Numbered from the stretch's first letter, positions 32,437 through 39,353 are shown. The stretch: 64,000 nucleotides of DNA from Floridanema aerugineum (GCF_041929345.1 NZ_JBHFNQ010000090.1:97090-161089); one strand, 5' to 3'. Translations and numbers: made by a program. Notes: generated by a model not told the origin, from the sequence alone.

Positions 32437-32697
32437 CTACAGTCGATCGCGTGTTTGAGAATCATGGCGCAACTGACGAGAATATGCTTGGCTGTCAGTA
32501 ATATCAGGTCTGGAATTAATCACACCTTCACTTTGCCAATAAGCAACAAGTTCTGCCCCATTTTTCGGAGGATTAGCAATACTTCCCCTCATCGACAGAA
32601 CACGCAAAATATATTCAGACAAAGGCAGATTAAGTTGAGAAGCTTCTGTAGAAAGCTCACTTTCTAATTCTGGTGGTAAGTCAACATTTATGCTCAC
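32437..32697 (-). CDS. RHH/VapB-like antitoxin
   Basis: 86 residues starting at GTG with AGGAGAGG upstream. SINVDLPPELESELSTEASQ is typical of ribbon-helix-helix antitoxins, followed by LNLPLSEYILRVLSMRG. No toxin is coupled directly; a PIN-domain protein lies 0.7 kb away on the same strand but is separated by an acetyltransferase gene. Confidence 0.6.
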   Translation of the reverse strand: MSINVDLPPELESELSTEASQLNLPLSEYILRVLSMRGSIANPPKNGAELVAYWQSEGVINSRPDITDSQAYSRQLRHDSQTRDRL

Positions 32698-32727
32698 TTT
32701 GCCTCTCCTATTTCAGCTATTTTTCAA

Positions 32728-33360
32728 TCATACACAACTTTTTAATGCTTCAATATCAGCATTAACAATTTTTTCCAAATTCCTCGTAATCTTTTCAATA
32801 TCCCAATTCCACCAGGCAATTTCCAACAAAAGATTGATTATTTCATCAGAAAAACGTTGGCGGATTAGCTGCGCTGGATTTCCGCCGACAATGGTGTAAG
32901 GTTTCACATCTTTAGTAACTACAGATTTAGCAGCAATAATTGCGCCATCGCCAATTTTTACTCCTGGCATAATCACTGCTTCATATCCAATCCAGACATC
33001 ATTGCCAATTACGGTATCACCTTTAAAAGATGTTTCATTCGATTCAGGTGTAACTCGCTCCCAACCATTACCAAAAATGTAAAATGGATAGGTGGAAAAG
33101 CCGGACATTTCATGATTTGCACCATTCATGATGAATTTAACATTTCTGGCGATCGCGCAGAATTTGCCGATGATTAACTTATCACCAATAAAGGGGTAGT
33201 GATAGAGGACATTACGCTCAAAATTTTCCGAGTCTTCTGGATCGTCATAATAAGTATAGTCACCAATGATAATATTAGGATTTGAAACTACATTTTTAAT
33301 AAAACAAATTTGGGGAAACCCCGGCATTGGATGTAAAACTTTAGGATCTGGATATTGCAT
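32728..33360 (-). CDS. CatB/Vat-type xenobiotic acetyltransferase
   Basis: 210 residues from the ATG at 33,360 after GAGGTG. Left-handed beta-helix protein: many hexapeptide turns (IGNDVWIGYEAVIMPGVKIG, then DGAIIAAKSVVTKDVKPYTI), the active-site His region FIMNGANHEMSGFSTYPF and the family N-terminus. Relatives acetylate chloramphenicol or streptogramin A, both inhibitors of the ribosomal peptidyl-transferase centre. Whether this copy confers resistance is unknown. It sits just downstream of the tRNA array. Confidence 0.88.
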   Translation of the reverse strand: MQYPDPKVLHPMPGFPQICFIKNVVSNPNIIIGDYTYYDDPEDSENFERNVLYHYPFIGDKLIIGKFCAIARNVKFIMNGANHEMSGFSTYPFYIFGNGWERVTPESNETSFKGDTVIGNDVWIGYEAVIMPGVKIGDGAIIAAKSVVTKDVKPYTIVGGNPAQLIRQRFSDEIINLLLEIAWWNWDIEKITRNLEKIVNADIEALKSCV

Positions 33361-33369
33361 TACCACACC

Positions 33370-33978
33370 TCATGATTGAGCTAATGAGCTAATAAAACCA
33401 TAACCATCATCAAATCGCGGTATCATCCGACAATTATAATTATTCAATTCGTCAACAATATTAGGATTGTCAAAATCTCTGGTATTCCGATTCAGGAAAC
33501 AAGCTACTGAGGGATGATGCTGACGAAGGTGAGCAATAATTGACGCATAGACAATAGCATCCTGTGATTTCAAATTGTAAGGATTTTCATACGTTGCTGC
33601 TTCAGTAAGGATATCAACAGTAAGGGCAATTACTTCTGCATTATGGAGTAGGCGATCGCGATATTGCACAAAACGTTGGCGTTCCTCCTTATTACTTTGA
33701 ACTAGCAAACTTGCCATATCTTGAATACTACGAATCCGAGCCGTATAAGATGCCGTGCGTACTAATTGACTGAGTTCTGTATTAAGTAATTGTTGAAGTT
33801 CTCTACGATTCTTTGCTTGACGGCTTAATTTTTCGTGAGGTTCCGCTAAACTATATGCTGGTACGATAAGCTTTGCACATCCAGCTTCACAAAGTTGCAA
33901 AATCTGTTCGCAGCTTTGCCATTGCTCTTGCTGAAAAACTAATTCCAAGACAAAATTAGTTTCAACGTAAATATTCAC
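33370..33978 (-). CDS. PIN-like nuclease protein
   Basis: 202 residues: MNIYVETNFVLELVFQQEQW gives the first acidic residue, and later segments LKSQDAIVYASIIAHL and CFLNRNTRDFDNPNIVDEL supply further Asp residues, fitting a PIN (DUF4935-like) fold. The start overlaps the preceding gene by 4 bp (ATGA), so they form a tight pair. Target unknown. Confidence 0.7.
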   Translation of the reverse strand: MNIYVETNFVLELVFQQEQWQSCEQILQLCEAGCAKLIVPAYSLAEPHEKLSRQAKNRRELQQLLNTELSQLVRTASYTARIRSIQDMASLLVQSNKEERQRFVQYRDRLLHNAEVIALTVDILTEAATYENPYNLKSQDAIVYASIIAHLRQHHPSVACFLNRNTRDFDNPNIVDELNNYNCRMIPRFDDGYGFISSLAQS

Positions 33979-34454
33979 GCCCCAGCCTCAAATTGTAAAC
34001 TACCTCCAGCAATAGCAGCATAAAGACCAGAATCAATTAGCCACCGTTGAGATTCATTTGCCGGATTTAGTACTTCTGGCGAATAAATAATACTTGTCAG
34101 CCAAGAGGAGAAAATTATTTCCAGACTTTCACCGCTTATTTGTTGCTCATTTTTGATACCAGCTTTTTCAAAAGAAGGCTGAAAAATAGGACTTGCATCA
34201 ATAACATAAGTTGGTTCACTTTCATCAAATCTTGCTTCTTTATCAGTCCACAAATAAAACTTATCGGGAAACACCATCAGGAAATAAGGTACTTTTGGAA
34301 AATCGCCATGAGCAAGAATATTTCGCCGAAATTTCGCTGCCCACTCTGGCGAAGTATGAAGCTTACTCTTGAATTCAACTATAAGTATAAGTTGACCTTC
34401 ACGGTCATAAACTGCCAAATCCCAGACAGTAACTCGTTGACGTTGAGTGGGCAT
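33975..34454 (-). CDS. PD-(D/E)XK-like hypothetical protein
   Basis: 159 residues. The motif VWDLAVYDREGQLILIVEFK (Asp then Glu-x-Lys, here EFKSK) is the sequence pattern of PD-(D/E)XK nuclease folds. The rest has no named family. It starts 62 bp after the last tRNA of the array and is translationally coupled to the PIN-like protein, so the pair may be read from the array transcript. Confidence 0.6.
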   Translation of the reverse strand: MPTQRQRVTVWDLAVYDREGQLILIVEFKSKLHTSPEWAAKFRRNILAHGDFPKVPYFLMVFPDKFYLWTDKEARFDESEPTYVIDASPIFQPSFEKAGIKNEQQISGESLEIIFSSWLTSIIYSPEVLNPANESQRWLIDSGLYAAIAGGSLQFEAGA

Positions 34455-34515
34455 AGTTCACAATTTGAGACTCAATACCACTATTTTGACGCAGAATTCT
34501 CAGCAATAAATTAAT

Positions 34516-34587
34516 CCACCGGGAAGGTACTGCCCCTTCTAAGACACAGTTATCGGCTGTGCGCGTCACTATTTCCGCCTCCGGTGG
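34516..34587 (-). tRNA. tRNA-Ile(GAT)-like, degenerate T-loop
   Basis: 72 nt. Perfect acceptor CCACCGG/CCGGTGG, anticodon arm CACAG-CCGATAA-CTGTG (C at position 33), T-stem GAAGG/CCTTC. The T-loop is GGCAGTA and lacks the TTC-purine-A consensus; the D-loop is also atypical. A73 present. Last member of the array; may be non-functional in translation. Confidence 0.6.
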
Positions 34588-34592
34588 GTAAA

Positions 34593-34674
34593 GGAAGATG
34601 GAGGACTCGAACCCCCAGGTGTCACCCTGCCCTGGTTTTCAAGACCAGTTGCCGTCCATTCAGCGGCATCTTCC
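34593..34674 (-). tRNA. tRNA-Ser(TGA)
   Basis: 82 nt, acceptor GGAAGAT/ATCTTCC, anticodon arm CTGGT-CTTGAAA-ACCAG, variable arm present, T-arm loop TTCGAGT. CCA not encoded. Position 73 is T rather than the usual G of serine tRNAs. Confidence 0.85.
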
Positions 34675-34680
34675 ATAAAT

Positions 34681-34757
34681 TGGGGTGTCTGGGGGAACTC
34701 GAATCCCCTATTACTGATGCCACAAATCAGCGCCGCGACCACTTTGGCTTCAGACAC
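34681..34757 (-). tRNA. tRNA-His(GTG)
   Basis: Acceptor GTGTCTG/CAGACAC, anticodon arm CTGAT-TTGTGGC-ATCAG, C73 followed by an encoded CCA. The base before position 1 is T, so the extra G(-1) normal for bacterial tRNA-His is not encoded. Confidence 0.85.
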
Positions 34758-34760
34758 AGT

Positions 34761-34832
34761 GGATCTGGTGGGGGTCGAACCCACAACCTCTTCTGTGCAA
34801 GAGAAGCGTTCTCCCATTGGAACTACAGACCC
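34761..34832 (-). tRNA. tRNA-Ala(TGC)
   Basis: 72 nt, acceptor GGGTCTG/CAGATCC with one G-U at 3-70 (the alanine identity pair), anticodon arm CTTCT-CTTGCAC-AGAAG, T-loop TTCGACC, A73. CCA not encoded. Confidence 0.85.
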
Positions 34833-34859
34833 ATTTTGGAATGTGCGATCGCATCAGAT

Positions 34860-35067
34860 AAAAAGCGTGCAAGTTACCAGAGCATTGCGCTTTCTCAGTT
34901 ACTAGGGGAACTCCGCTGGTGAGTTATTACACACTCTTTAAAGGATGGCTACTTTTAAGCCAACCTCCCAGGTTCTTCGCACTCCCCGTTCCCACGCGCC
35001 TGCTGTTTTGCAGCAGCACTTTTCCTCTCGTACTAAAGTATGTAGGCTCTTGGATGTTAGGGCACGC
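34860..35067 (-). ncRNA. Y-like RNA 6: Y-RNA stem carrying 23S rRNA SRL and GAC mimics
   Basis: About 205 nt on the minus strand. The Y frame is seen as stem GCGTGC/GCACGC with internal-loop motifs CCTAACATCC and GTAACTT, second stem CC(A)AGAGC/GCTCTGG, and the conserved junction GCCTACATAC. The module then contains AGTACGAGAGGA (35,023-35,034), identical to the 23S sarcin-ricin loop and closed by ACTTT/AAAGT. After a CTGCTG-CAAAA-CAGCAG hairpin comes a 56-nt segment (34,916-34,971) of the same length as the E. coli GTPase-associated centre, including GTAATA and the A1067-type loop CTTAAAAG. GGGAAC/GTTCCC pairs outside it. A TTTTT run ends the RNA. Confidence 0.8.
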
Positions 35068-35152
35068 GATGGGATGCGATCGCGGTGATGTTATCGTCAT
35101 AAATTACAAGAAAAGCAACCTCCTGCAACTTTCTCAGTCACAGTTAGAATAT

Positions 35153-35803
35153 CTAAATTTTGCCGTGTTGTTTTTTTGCCCAGTAACCTCTTGGCGGTTT
35201 TTTAATTTTGTACGCTTTGCACCATTTTGCTACTGCTTGGTCGCTGACACCAAAAGTTTGAGCTATTTGGGTAGTTGGTTTTTCCCATACCAGCTTCTCT
35301 AGTTCTTTCTTGGATGGACGCTCAACTTTTCTTGTATTAATTCTTGCTTTGTAAGCTTTGTGAATTTTTACTTTAACTCCAAAATCTTCTAGCTTTCTTT
35401 TTTCGGCTTTAGAGCCTAATTTGAGAAAATCTTCCCACCAATAGAAAGGAGTTGGACTGTTGGGAAGTTCAGTCCTAATGTTGACTCCTCTATAATCAAT
35501 GCTGGGATAAATAACTCGATCTTTTTCTGGTAAGTAAATAGCATAACACTCAAAATCTCCTGTTTTATATTTACGCTGATGAGTTCCTTTTTTGTCATTC
35601 CAGCAGGTATAACCTGCTACTTTTCCAAAACTAGAATATTTCACCTGAATTCTTATAAATTCGTTGTCTTTCCACACCACAAGGTCAAATGGTAGATGTT
35701 CAGAAAAAACAGGAGTAAAAACTACATATCCTCTCGCTGTTAAATCAGCTATAGCTTTTGCTACAGCAACATCTCCTTTAACTTTGGTATGATGTTCTAT
35801 CAA
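35153..35803 (-). CDS. Homing-type PD-(D/E)XK endonuclease with C-terminal HTH
   Basis: 216 residues. The N-terminal ~95 residues match intron-associated PD-(D/E)XK nucleases of the I-Ssp6803I type: KGDVAVAKAIADLTARGYVV, then LPFDLVVWKDNEFIRIQVKY with Asp and Gln-x-Lys. The C-terminal ~60 residues carry a helix-turn-helix (TTQIAQTFGVSDQAVAKWCK) typical of homing enzymes. It lies free-standing between tRNA-Arg(TCT) and the rRNA-mimic Y RNA, with no intron sequence evident. I-Ssp6803I itself comes from a tRNA intron. Confidence 0.8.
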   Translation of the reverse strand: MIEHHTKVKGDVAVAKAIADLTARGYVVFTPVFSEHLPFDLVVWKDNEFIRIQVKYSSFGKVAGYTCWNDKKGTHQRKYKTGDFECYAIYLPEKDRVIYPSIDYRGVNIRTELPNSPTPFYWWEDFLKLGSKAEKRKLEDFGVKVKIHKAYKARINTRKVERPSKKELEKLVWEKPTTQIAQTFGVSDQAVAKWCKAYKIKKPPRGYWAKKQHGKI

Positions 35804-35861
35804 GTCGAACCCCTATTTTGGGAATACTTTAATATTATACCAGCTTTTAGGTTCGAGTAAC

Positions 35862-35933
35862 GCCTCCACCAGGATTTGAACCTGGGACAATCACTTTAGA
35901 GGAGTGCTGCTCTGTCCGCTGAGCTATAGAGGC
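35862..35933 (-). tRNA. tRNA-Arg(TCT)
   Basis: 72 nt, acceptor GCCTCTA/TGGAGGC, D-arm TAGCTCAGCGGACAGAGC, anticodon loop CCTCTAA (C instead of U at 33), T-loop TTCAAAT, G73. CCA not encoded. Confidence 0.85.
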
Positions 35934-35939
35934 ATTGGT

Positions 35940-36010
35940 AGTCCTGGTAGGAATCGAACCTACGACTACTTGCTTGTAAGGCAAGTTCTCTGCCATTGAG
36001 TTACAGGACT
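35940..36010 (-). tRNA. tRNA-Val(TAC)
   Basis: 71 nt, perfect acceptor AGTCCTG/CAGGACT, anticodon arm CTTGC-CTTACAA-GCAAG, T-loop TTCGATT, A73. CCA not encoded. Confidence 0.9.
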
Positions 36011-36019
36011 GAGAACAGC

Positions 36020-36092
36020 GAGAGTAGTAGGACTCGAACCTACAACCGTCAGGGTCGAAACCTGAAACTCTGTCCAATTGAGCTATACTCTC
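36020..36092 (-). tRNA. tRNA-Arg(TCG)
   Basis: 73 nt, perfect acceptor GAGAGTA/TACTCTC, anticodon arm TCAGG-TTTCGAC-CCTGA, T-loop TTCGAGT, G73. CCA not encoded. Confidence 0.9.
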
Positions 36093-36105
36093 AGAAAGTT
36101 CTCAA

Positions 36106-36200
36106 GCGAATGATGGGACTCGTTCGCGAAGCGTCTCCGAAGGAGATACCCATGCGTTGAGTGTGGCACACTCAAGTGCTAGCCGCTACATCACACCCGC
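36106..36200 (-). tRNA. tRNA-Gly(GCC) interrupted by a 24-nt repeat in the T-loop
   Basis: Acceptor GCGGGTG/CATTCGC and anticodon arm TGAGT-GTGCCAC-ACTCA are intact. The T-stem ATGGG/CCCAT encloses a 31-nt loop instead of 7: TTCGAGT is split by ~24 nt (TCTCCTTCGGAGA followed by CGCTTCGCG), a known type of very small cyanobacterial dispersed repeat. The gene is probably inactive as a tRNA. Confidence 0.8.
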
Positions 36201-36210
36201 ATTTTTTCAA

Positions 36211-36280
36211 GCGGATAACGAGGTTCAAACTCGTGCCTGAAGCTTGGAAGGCTTATATGCTTTCACTACACCATATCCGC
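36211..36280 (-). tRNA. tRNA-Gly(TCC)
   Basis: 70 nt, acceptor GCGGATA/TATCCGC, anticodon loop CTTCCAA (TCC) on an AAGC/GCTT stem with one mismatched outer pair, T-arm ACGAG-TTTGAAC-type region on the plus strand read as TTTGAACCTCG, U73. CCA not encoded. Confidence 0.8.
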
Positions 36281-36311
36281 ATATTTAAAACCTCAATTAA
36301 TCAGATTTGTT

Positions 36312-37148
36312 TTACCCAAAACGATGAGAAAATTCTCTAAAAATCTTTCTCTCTCCTCTAGTGTCGAGAACTGAAAAAAGTACGCTTTTGAATCTTCCCG
36401 AAAATTGCCCGTTTGCTAATAATAAATCGGCAAACATTTGGGCGACTATTGCCGGATCGTTTCGGAATACTCCACAACCCCAAGCGCCTAAAACTAAAGC
36501 ATCACATTCATGGTAAGCTGCTAAACTTAATAATTTAGCACCGCGAACATAAAGAACTTCCGCGATCTTTCCTTTGTCTTCAGGTTGTTTCTTTTCTATT
36601 TCGCCAGCGTTGGGGGCGGGGCTAGTAATAAAATCTACTACATAAGCAGTTGATAGTAAGGTTCCATCATCTTTTTTGAAGACTGGACAACCTGGGGAAT
36701 AAATCATGCGATCGGAATACAAAAGCGATCGATTACCTCGATGATAATCATAATACTCTGGACATTTTAACAGACTTTTGTAAAGTCCAGAACTCCGAGC
36801 TAAACTCTCTTCTTGCGCTTGAGCACCTCTGAGAAATCCACCTCCAGGGTTTTTAGCTGAAGCAAAATTCAAAACACCAATTCTAGCAAATTGTTGGGTT
36901 TGCGCCATGAATTCTGCACCCATCAACGTCGTCTCATTTTTGACCGCAAATACCGTATTATAGAATTTAGGAGTTTCAGCAAGTACTGCTTTTTGGATTT
37001 GCTCAATTTCCGGTAAGTCATAGCATTTAGTTTGAGCGATACATGATACTAATTCTCGCGCAATATCAACTCGTTTGCCTTCAGGAGATTGGTAATAACC
37101 ATCTTCTAAGATATTGAGAGTGTTTTGAGCGATCGCTTTTCGATCCAT
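36312..37148 (-). CDS. TIGR02452-like macrodomain (PARG-like) protein
   Basis: 278 residues: N-terminal ~100-residue extension and a macro/PARG-like fold with FASAKNPGGGFLRGAQAQEE (the Gly-rich ADP-ribose loop and catalytic-type Glu pair), SRSSGLYKSLLKC-like helix, and a late LVLGAWGCGVFRNDPAIVAQ. Relatives hydrolyse or bind ADP-ribose derivatives. In this island it could process the ADP-ribose cyclic phosphate made by Tpt1 or reverse ADP-ribosylation. It lies within the tRNA array, on the same strand. Confidence 0.85.
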   Translation of the reverse strand: MDRKAIAQNTLNILEDGYYQSPEGKRVDIARELVSCIAQTKCYDLPEIEQIQKAVLAETPKFYNTVFAVKNETTLMGAEFMAQTQQFARIGVLNFASAKNPGGGFLRGAQAQEESLARSSGLYKSLLKCPEYYDYHRGNRSLLYSDRMIYSPGCPVFKKDDGTLLSTAYVVDFITSPAPNAGEIEKKQPEDKGKIAEVLYVRGAKLLSLAAYHECDALVLGAWGCGVFRNDPAIVAQMFADLLLANGQFSGRFKSVLFSVLDTRGERKIFREFSHRFG

Positions 37149-37690
37149 AATTTTAGCTTCATCCTAACTTATTAAAAAGAGATAAGAATGCTGACCACTC
37201 AGCCAGGTGGAAACCTCAAGGTTTTATGGAACCTACAACCAATACCCTGGATTTTATCGAACTTTAACCTTTATGGTTTGAGTTTTGATTGACTAAGGTT
37301 TAAGGTTTGAACTTTGAGCGTTAAGCTTTGAGCTTTAACCTTTGACTAAAGTAGGAGATGGTTTTCTACCTGCCAATGTAGATCCATCTCAAAACCATAA
37401 ATTTAGAGATTTTCAAGTAACCAGCAATTATATTAACTCAAGTTACTAGTTATGAGTTTATACGTTTTTGATCCCCCTAAATCCCCCTTAACAAGGGGGA
37501 CTTTAAATCCGGTTCCCCTTAACAAGAAGGGGGACTTTAAATCCGGTTTCCCTTAACAAGAAGGAGGAGTTTAAATCCGGTTTCCCTTAACAAGAAGGAG
37601 GAGTTTAAATCCGGTTTCCCTTAACAAGAAGGAGGAGTTTAAATCCGGTTCCCCCCTTATTAAGGGGGGTTAGGGGGGATCGAATTGCTA
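37149..37690. repeat. Gene-free stretch with tandem and simple repeats
   Basis: From ~37,237 to 37,350 the DNA is made of AAGGTTT/TTTAACCTTT-like words. From ~37,471 to 37,680 there is a tandem array of five ~37-39-bp units, each with TTAAATCCGG, CCCTTAACAAG and a G-rich end, derived from the CCCCCTTAACAAGGGGG dispersed repeat and terminating in CCCCCCTTATTAAGGGGGG. An AAGTTACTAGTTAT element end lies at ~37,440. No gene or tRNA was found. Confidence 0.8.
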
Positions 37691-38320
37691 TTAATCTGGA
37701 ATTTCGATCGTTGTCCGAGCGTTGCTAATTGAAAGTACGCGATCGCAAGTTGATTTAAAGTCCTCAATAAACGATTGTCGTCTCTCAATTTCTGCGGCTA
37801 AATTTGTCGGATCTAAAAGTTCAACGCCTTCTCTTGCTAGGAAGCTATCAGCCAAAGATTGATACTTCTCAGAAGCAGCATTCTTACCCAAAACTTCCAT
37901 TGCTAGTTTATCAAGACGTTCTTTAACTTTAGCTTGTGCTTGATCGTAATCTTTGCGAGCACGAATGAAAGCCGCTTGCATTACACTCATAACTGACTCG
38001 TAGTAAGCGATGAAACTTTTCATTTCGATCGCTTCTGCAACAGTCATTTCTTGACCTGCAATGGTGACGGTTGTGGAAGCATTAGAAAGTACGATCGCTC
38101 TTTTAATAGTACGTCTACGAGCAATCAAATCGTCAACTCTTTGTAAACTCGATCGAGCCTTTACCTGATACTCATCTCTAGAGCGAAAACCTGTTGGAAC
38201 TTTGCCAACTTCCAAAACTGTAATTAAAGCATTATTATCTAAACCTAATCTCGCAGAATCAATGCGTTTTTCTAATAATGTTAGCTCTGCCAAAGCATCC
38301 GTAACCGTCATCATTACCAT
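37691..38320 (-). CDS. Coiled-coil protein, related to DIP1984-like proteins
   Basis: 209 residues, almost all helical: TVTDALAELTLLEKRIDSAR, then RRRTIKRAIVLSNASTTVTI and MTVAEAIEMKSFIAYYESVM. The layout (helix, short beta TTVTIAGQ element, helix) recalls the DIP1984-like protein at 26,199 although it is longer. TTAAGGAGT precedes the start. Function unknown; it is in the tRNA array between tRNA-Thr(TGT) and the macrodomain gene. Confidence 0.6.
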   Translation of the reverse strand: MVMMTVTDALAELTLLEKRIDSARLGLDNNALITVLEVGKVPTGFRSRDEYQVKARSSLQRVDDLIARRRTIKRAIVLSNASTTVTIAGQEMTVAEAIEMKSFIAYYESVMSVMQAAFIRARKDYDQAQAKVKERLDKLAMEVLGKNAASEKYQSLADSFLAREGVELLDPTNLAAEIERRQSFIEDFKSTCDRVLSISNARTTIEIPD

Positions 38321-38367
38321 ACTTTTCTACTCCTTAAAGTTTAAAAATCGACCTTTTTTATTAACAA

Positions 38368-38438
38368 GCAGGAGGCGAGATTTGAACTCGCATAAGCAGT
38401 TTACAAGACTGCTGTGTTGCCATTGACACCACACCTGC
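38368..38438 (-). tRNA. tRNA-Thr(TGT)
   Basis: 71 nt, acceptor GCAGGTG/CTCCTGC with one T-T mismatch at 6-67, anticodon arm GCAGT-CTTGTAA-ACTGC, T-loop TTCAAAT. Its 5' half is nearly identical to the Thr(CGT) gene at 39,185. CCA not encoded. Confidence 0.85.
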
Positions 38439-38547
38439 ATTACAACTCATCCCTAAAAATTACCAATCATCACTCAGTTTCAGGCAAGTTGACACTCGCT
38501 TTAGTTTGCAACTAAAATAACGTTCTAAGCGGAGGTAAGTTCACAAT

Positions 38548-39153
38548 TTGAAGCTAATACTTGTAGCTCCTAGTTCACAATTATTTACAGCTTTCCAACA
38601 GCATTTCAGCTATTTACCCAACGTTGAAATAGTCAATAACTATTTCGAGTGGTTGCCAGAATTTGACTGTTTAGTTAGCCCTGCTAATTCATTTGGAATG
38701 ATGGATGGTGGCATGGATGCAGCGATCGTTAGGTTCTTTGGTCGCTCCCTGATGACAAAAGTTCAGCAGCATATCCTTGATGAATTTCTGGGTGAACAGC
38801 CTGTTGGAACATCGTTCATCGTGGAAACTGGTCATCCAAAGCATTCTTTCCTGGCTCACACACCCACCATGCGAGTGCCAATGTCTATTGCTGGTACAGA
38901 CATTCCATACGTAGCAATGTGGGCAATGCTTCTCGCTGTTCGACGGCACAACCAATATGCCGATCGAAAAATTAGTAGCGTTGCCTGTCCGGGATTAGGT
39001 ACAGGAATAGGGCGAGTTCCCTATCATGAAGCTGCTAGACAGATGGCATTAGCTTATGATAACTTCCTGTATCCACCCAAATTTCTCAATTGCATAGTTG
39101 CTGCTGACAGACAACTTCAAATTTGGGAGGGAGGAAATTCAAGCTTTATCTGA
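38548..39153 (+). CDS. Macrodomain protein
   Basis: 201 residues on the opposite strand to the array. Macro fold visible: DCLVSPANSFGMMDGGMDAA (the ADP-ribose-binding loop with Asn and Gly-rich turn), TGHPKHSFLAHTPTMRVPMS, and ISSVACPGLGTGIGRVPYHE. Macrodomains bind or hydrolyse ADP-ribose; Poa1-type members dephosphorylate ADP-ribose 1''-phosphate, the product line of Tpt1. GGAGG precedes the start region (ATTTGAAGC..., start at ATTTG/TTG uncertain). Confidence 0.85.
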   Translation: MKLILVAPSSQLFTAFQQHFSYLPNVEIVNNYFEWLPEFDCLVSPANSFGMMDGGMDAAIVRFFGRSLMTKVQQHILDEFLGEQPVGTSFIVETGHPKHSFLAHTPTMRVPMSIAGTDIPYVAMWAMLLAVRRHNQYADRKISSVACPGLGTGIGRVPYHEAARQMALAYDNFLYPPKFLNCIVAADRQLQIWEGGNSSFI

Positions 39154-39184
39154 ACCGCGACACGATCTCGCTACTTACTCTAAA

Positions 39185-39258
39185 GCAGGCGGCGAGAGTC
39201 GTGTACTCGCATCAGAAGCATACGATGCTCCTATGCTTGCCATTGACACCACACCTGC
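39185..39258 (-). tRNA. tRNA-Thr(CGT)-like, atypical T-loop
   Basis: 74 nt, acceptor GCAGGTG/CGCCTGC, anticodon arm GGAGC-ATCGTAT-GCTTC giving CGT, T-stem GCGAG/CTCGC with a 9-nt loop TACACGACT lacking the T-loop consensus. Probably a duplicate of Thr(TGT) with a remodelled anticodon arm. Confidence 0.65.
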
Positions 39259-39264
39259 ATATTT

Positions 39265-39342
39265 TGGTGGCAGGGGTAGGAATTGAACCTATCTGATATT
39301 CAGGTTATGAGCCTGATGAGCCGCCGTTGCTCCATCCCTGCG
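39265..39342 (-). tRNA. Initiator-like tRNA(CAT)
   Basis: Begins CGCAGGG and ends CCCTGCC-A-CCA: position 1-72 is a C-C mismatch, the hallmark place of initiator tRNAs. Anticodon arm TCAGG-CTCATAA-CCTGA, T-loop TTCAATT. The anticodon stem has AGG/CCT in place of the initiator GGG/CCC. CCA encoded. Ends at 39,265. Confidence 0.75.
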
Positions 39343-39353
39343 ATGTCACCAAA

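Noticed and set aside
34569..34922. Short frames translating tRNA genes (for example with GGRTHNLF- or GSSPPSS-like peptides)
   Set aside because: Typical false ORFs caused by tRNA sequences on either strand.
34860..35067. Plain 23S rRNA pseudogene
   Set aside because: Only two distant rRNA elements are present, their order is reversed relative to 23S (H95 before H42-44), base changes are compensatory, and the fragment is framed by Y-RNA stems.
34919..35302. A 127-codon plus-strand frame over the rRNA-mimic RNA
   Set aside because: The sequence is the complement of structured RNA elements and of the homing nuclease 3' end; the peptide has no recognisable feature.
37471..37680. Possible CRISPR array
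   Set aside because: Units are directly tandem with no unique spacers of constant size, and they match an intergenic repeat found elsewhere. No cas genes are seen in the window.
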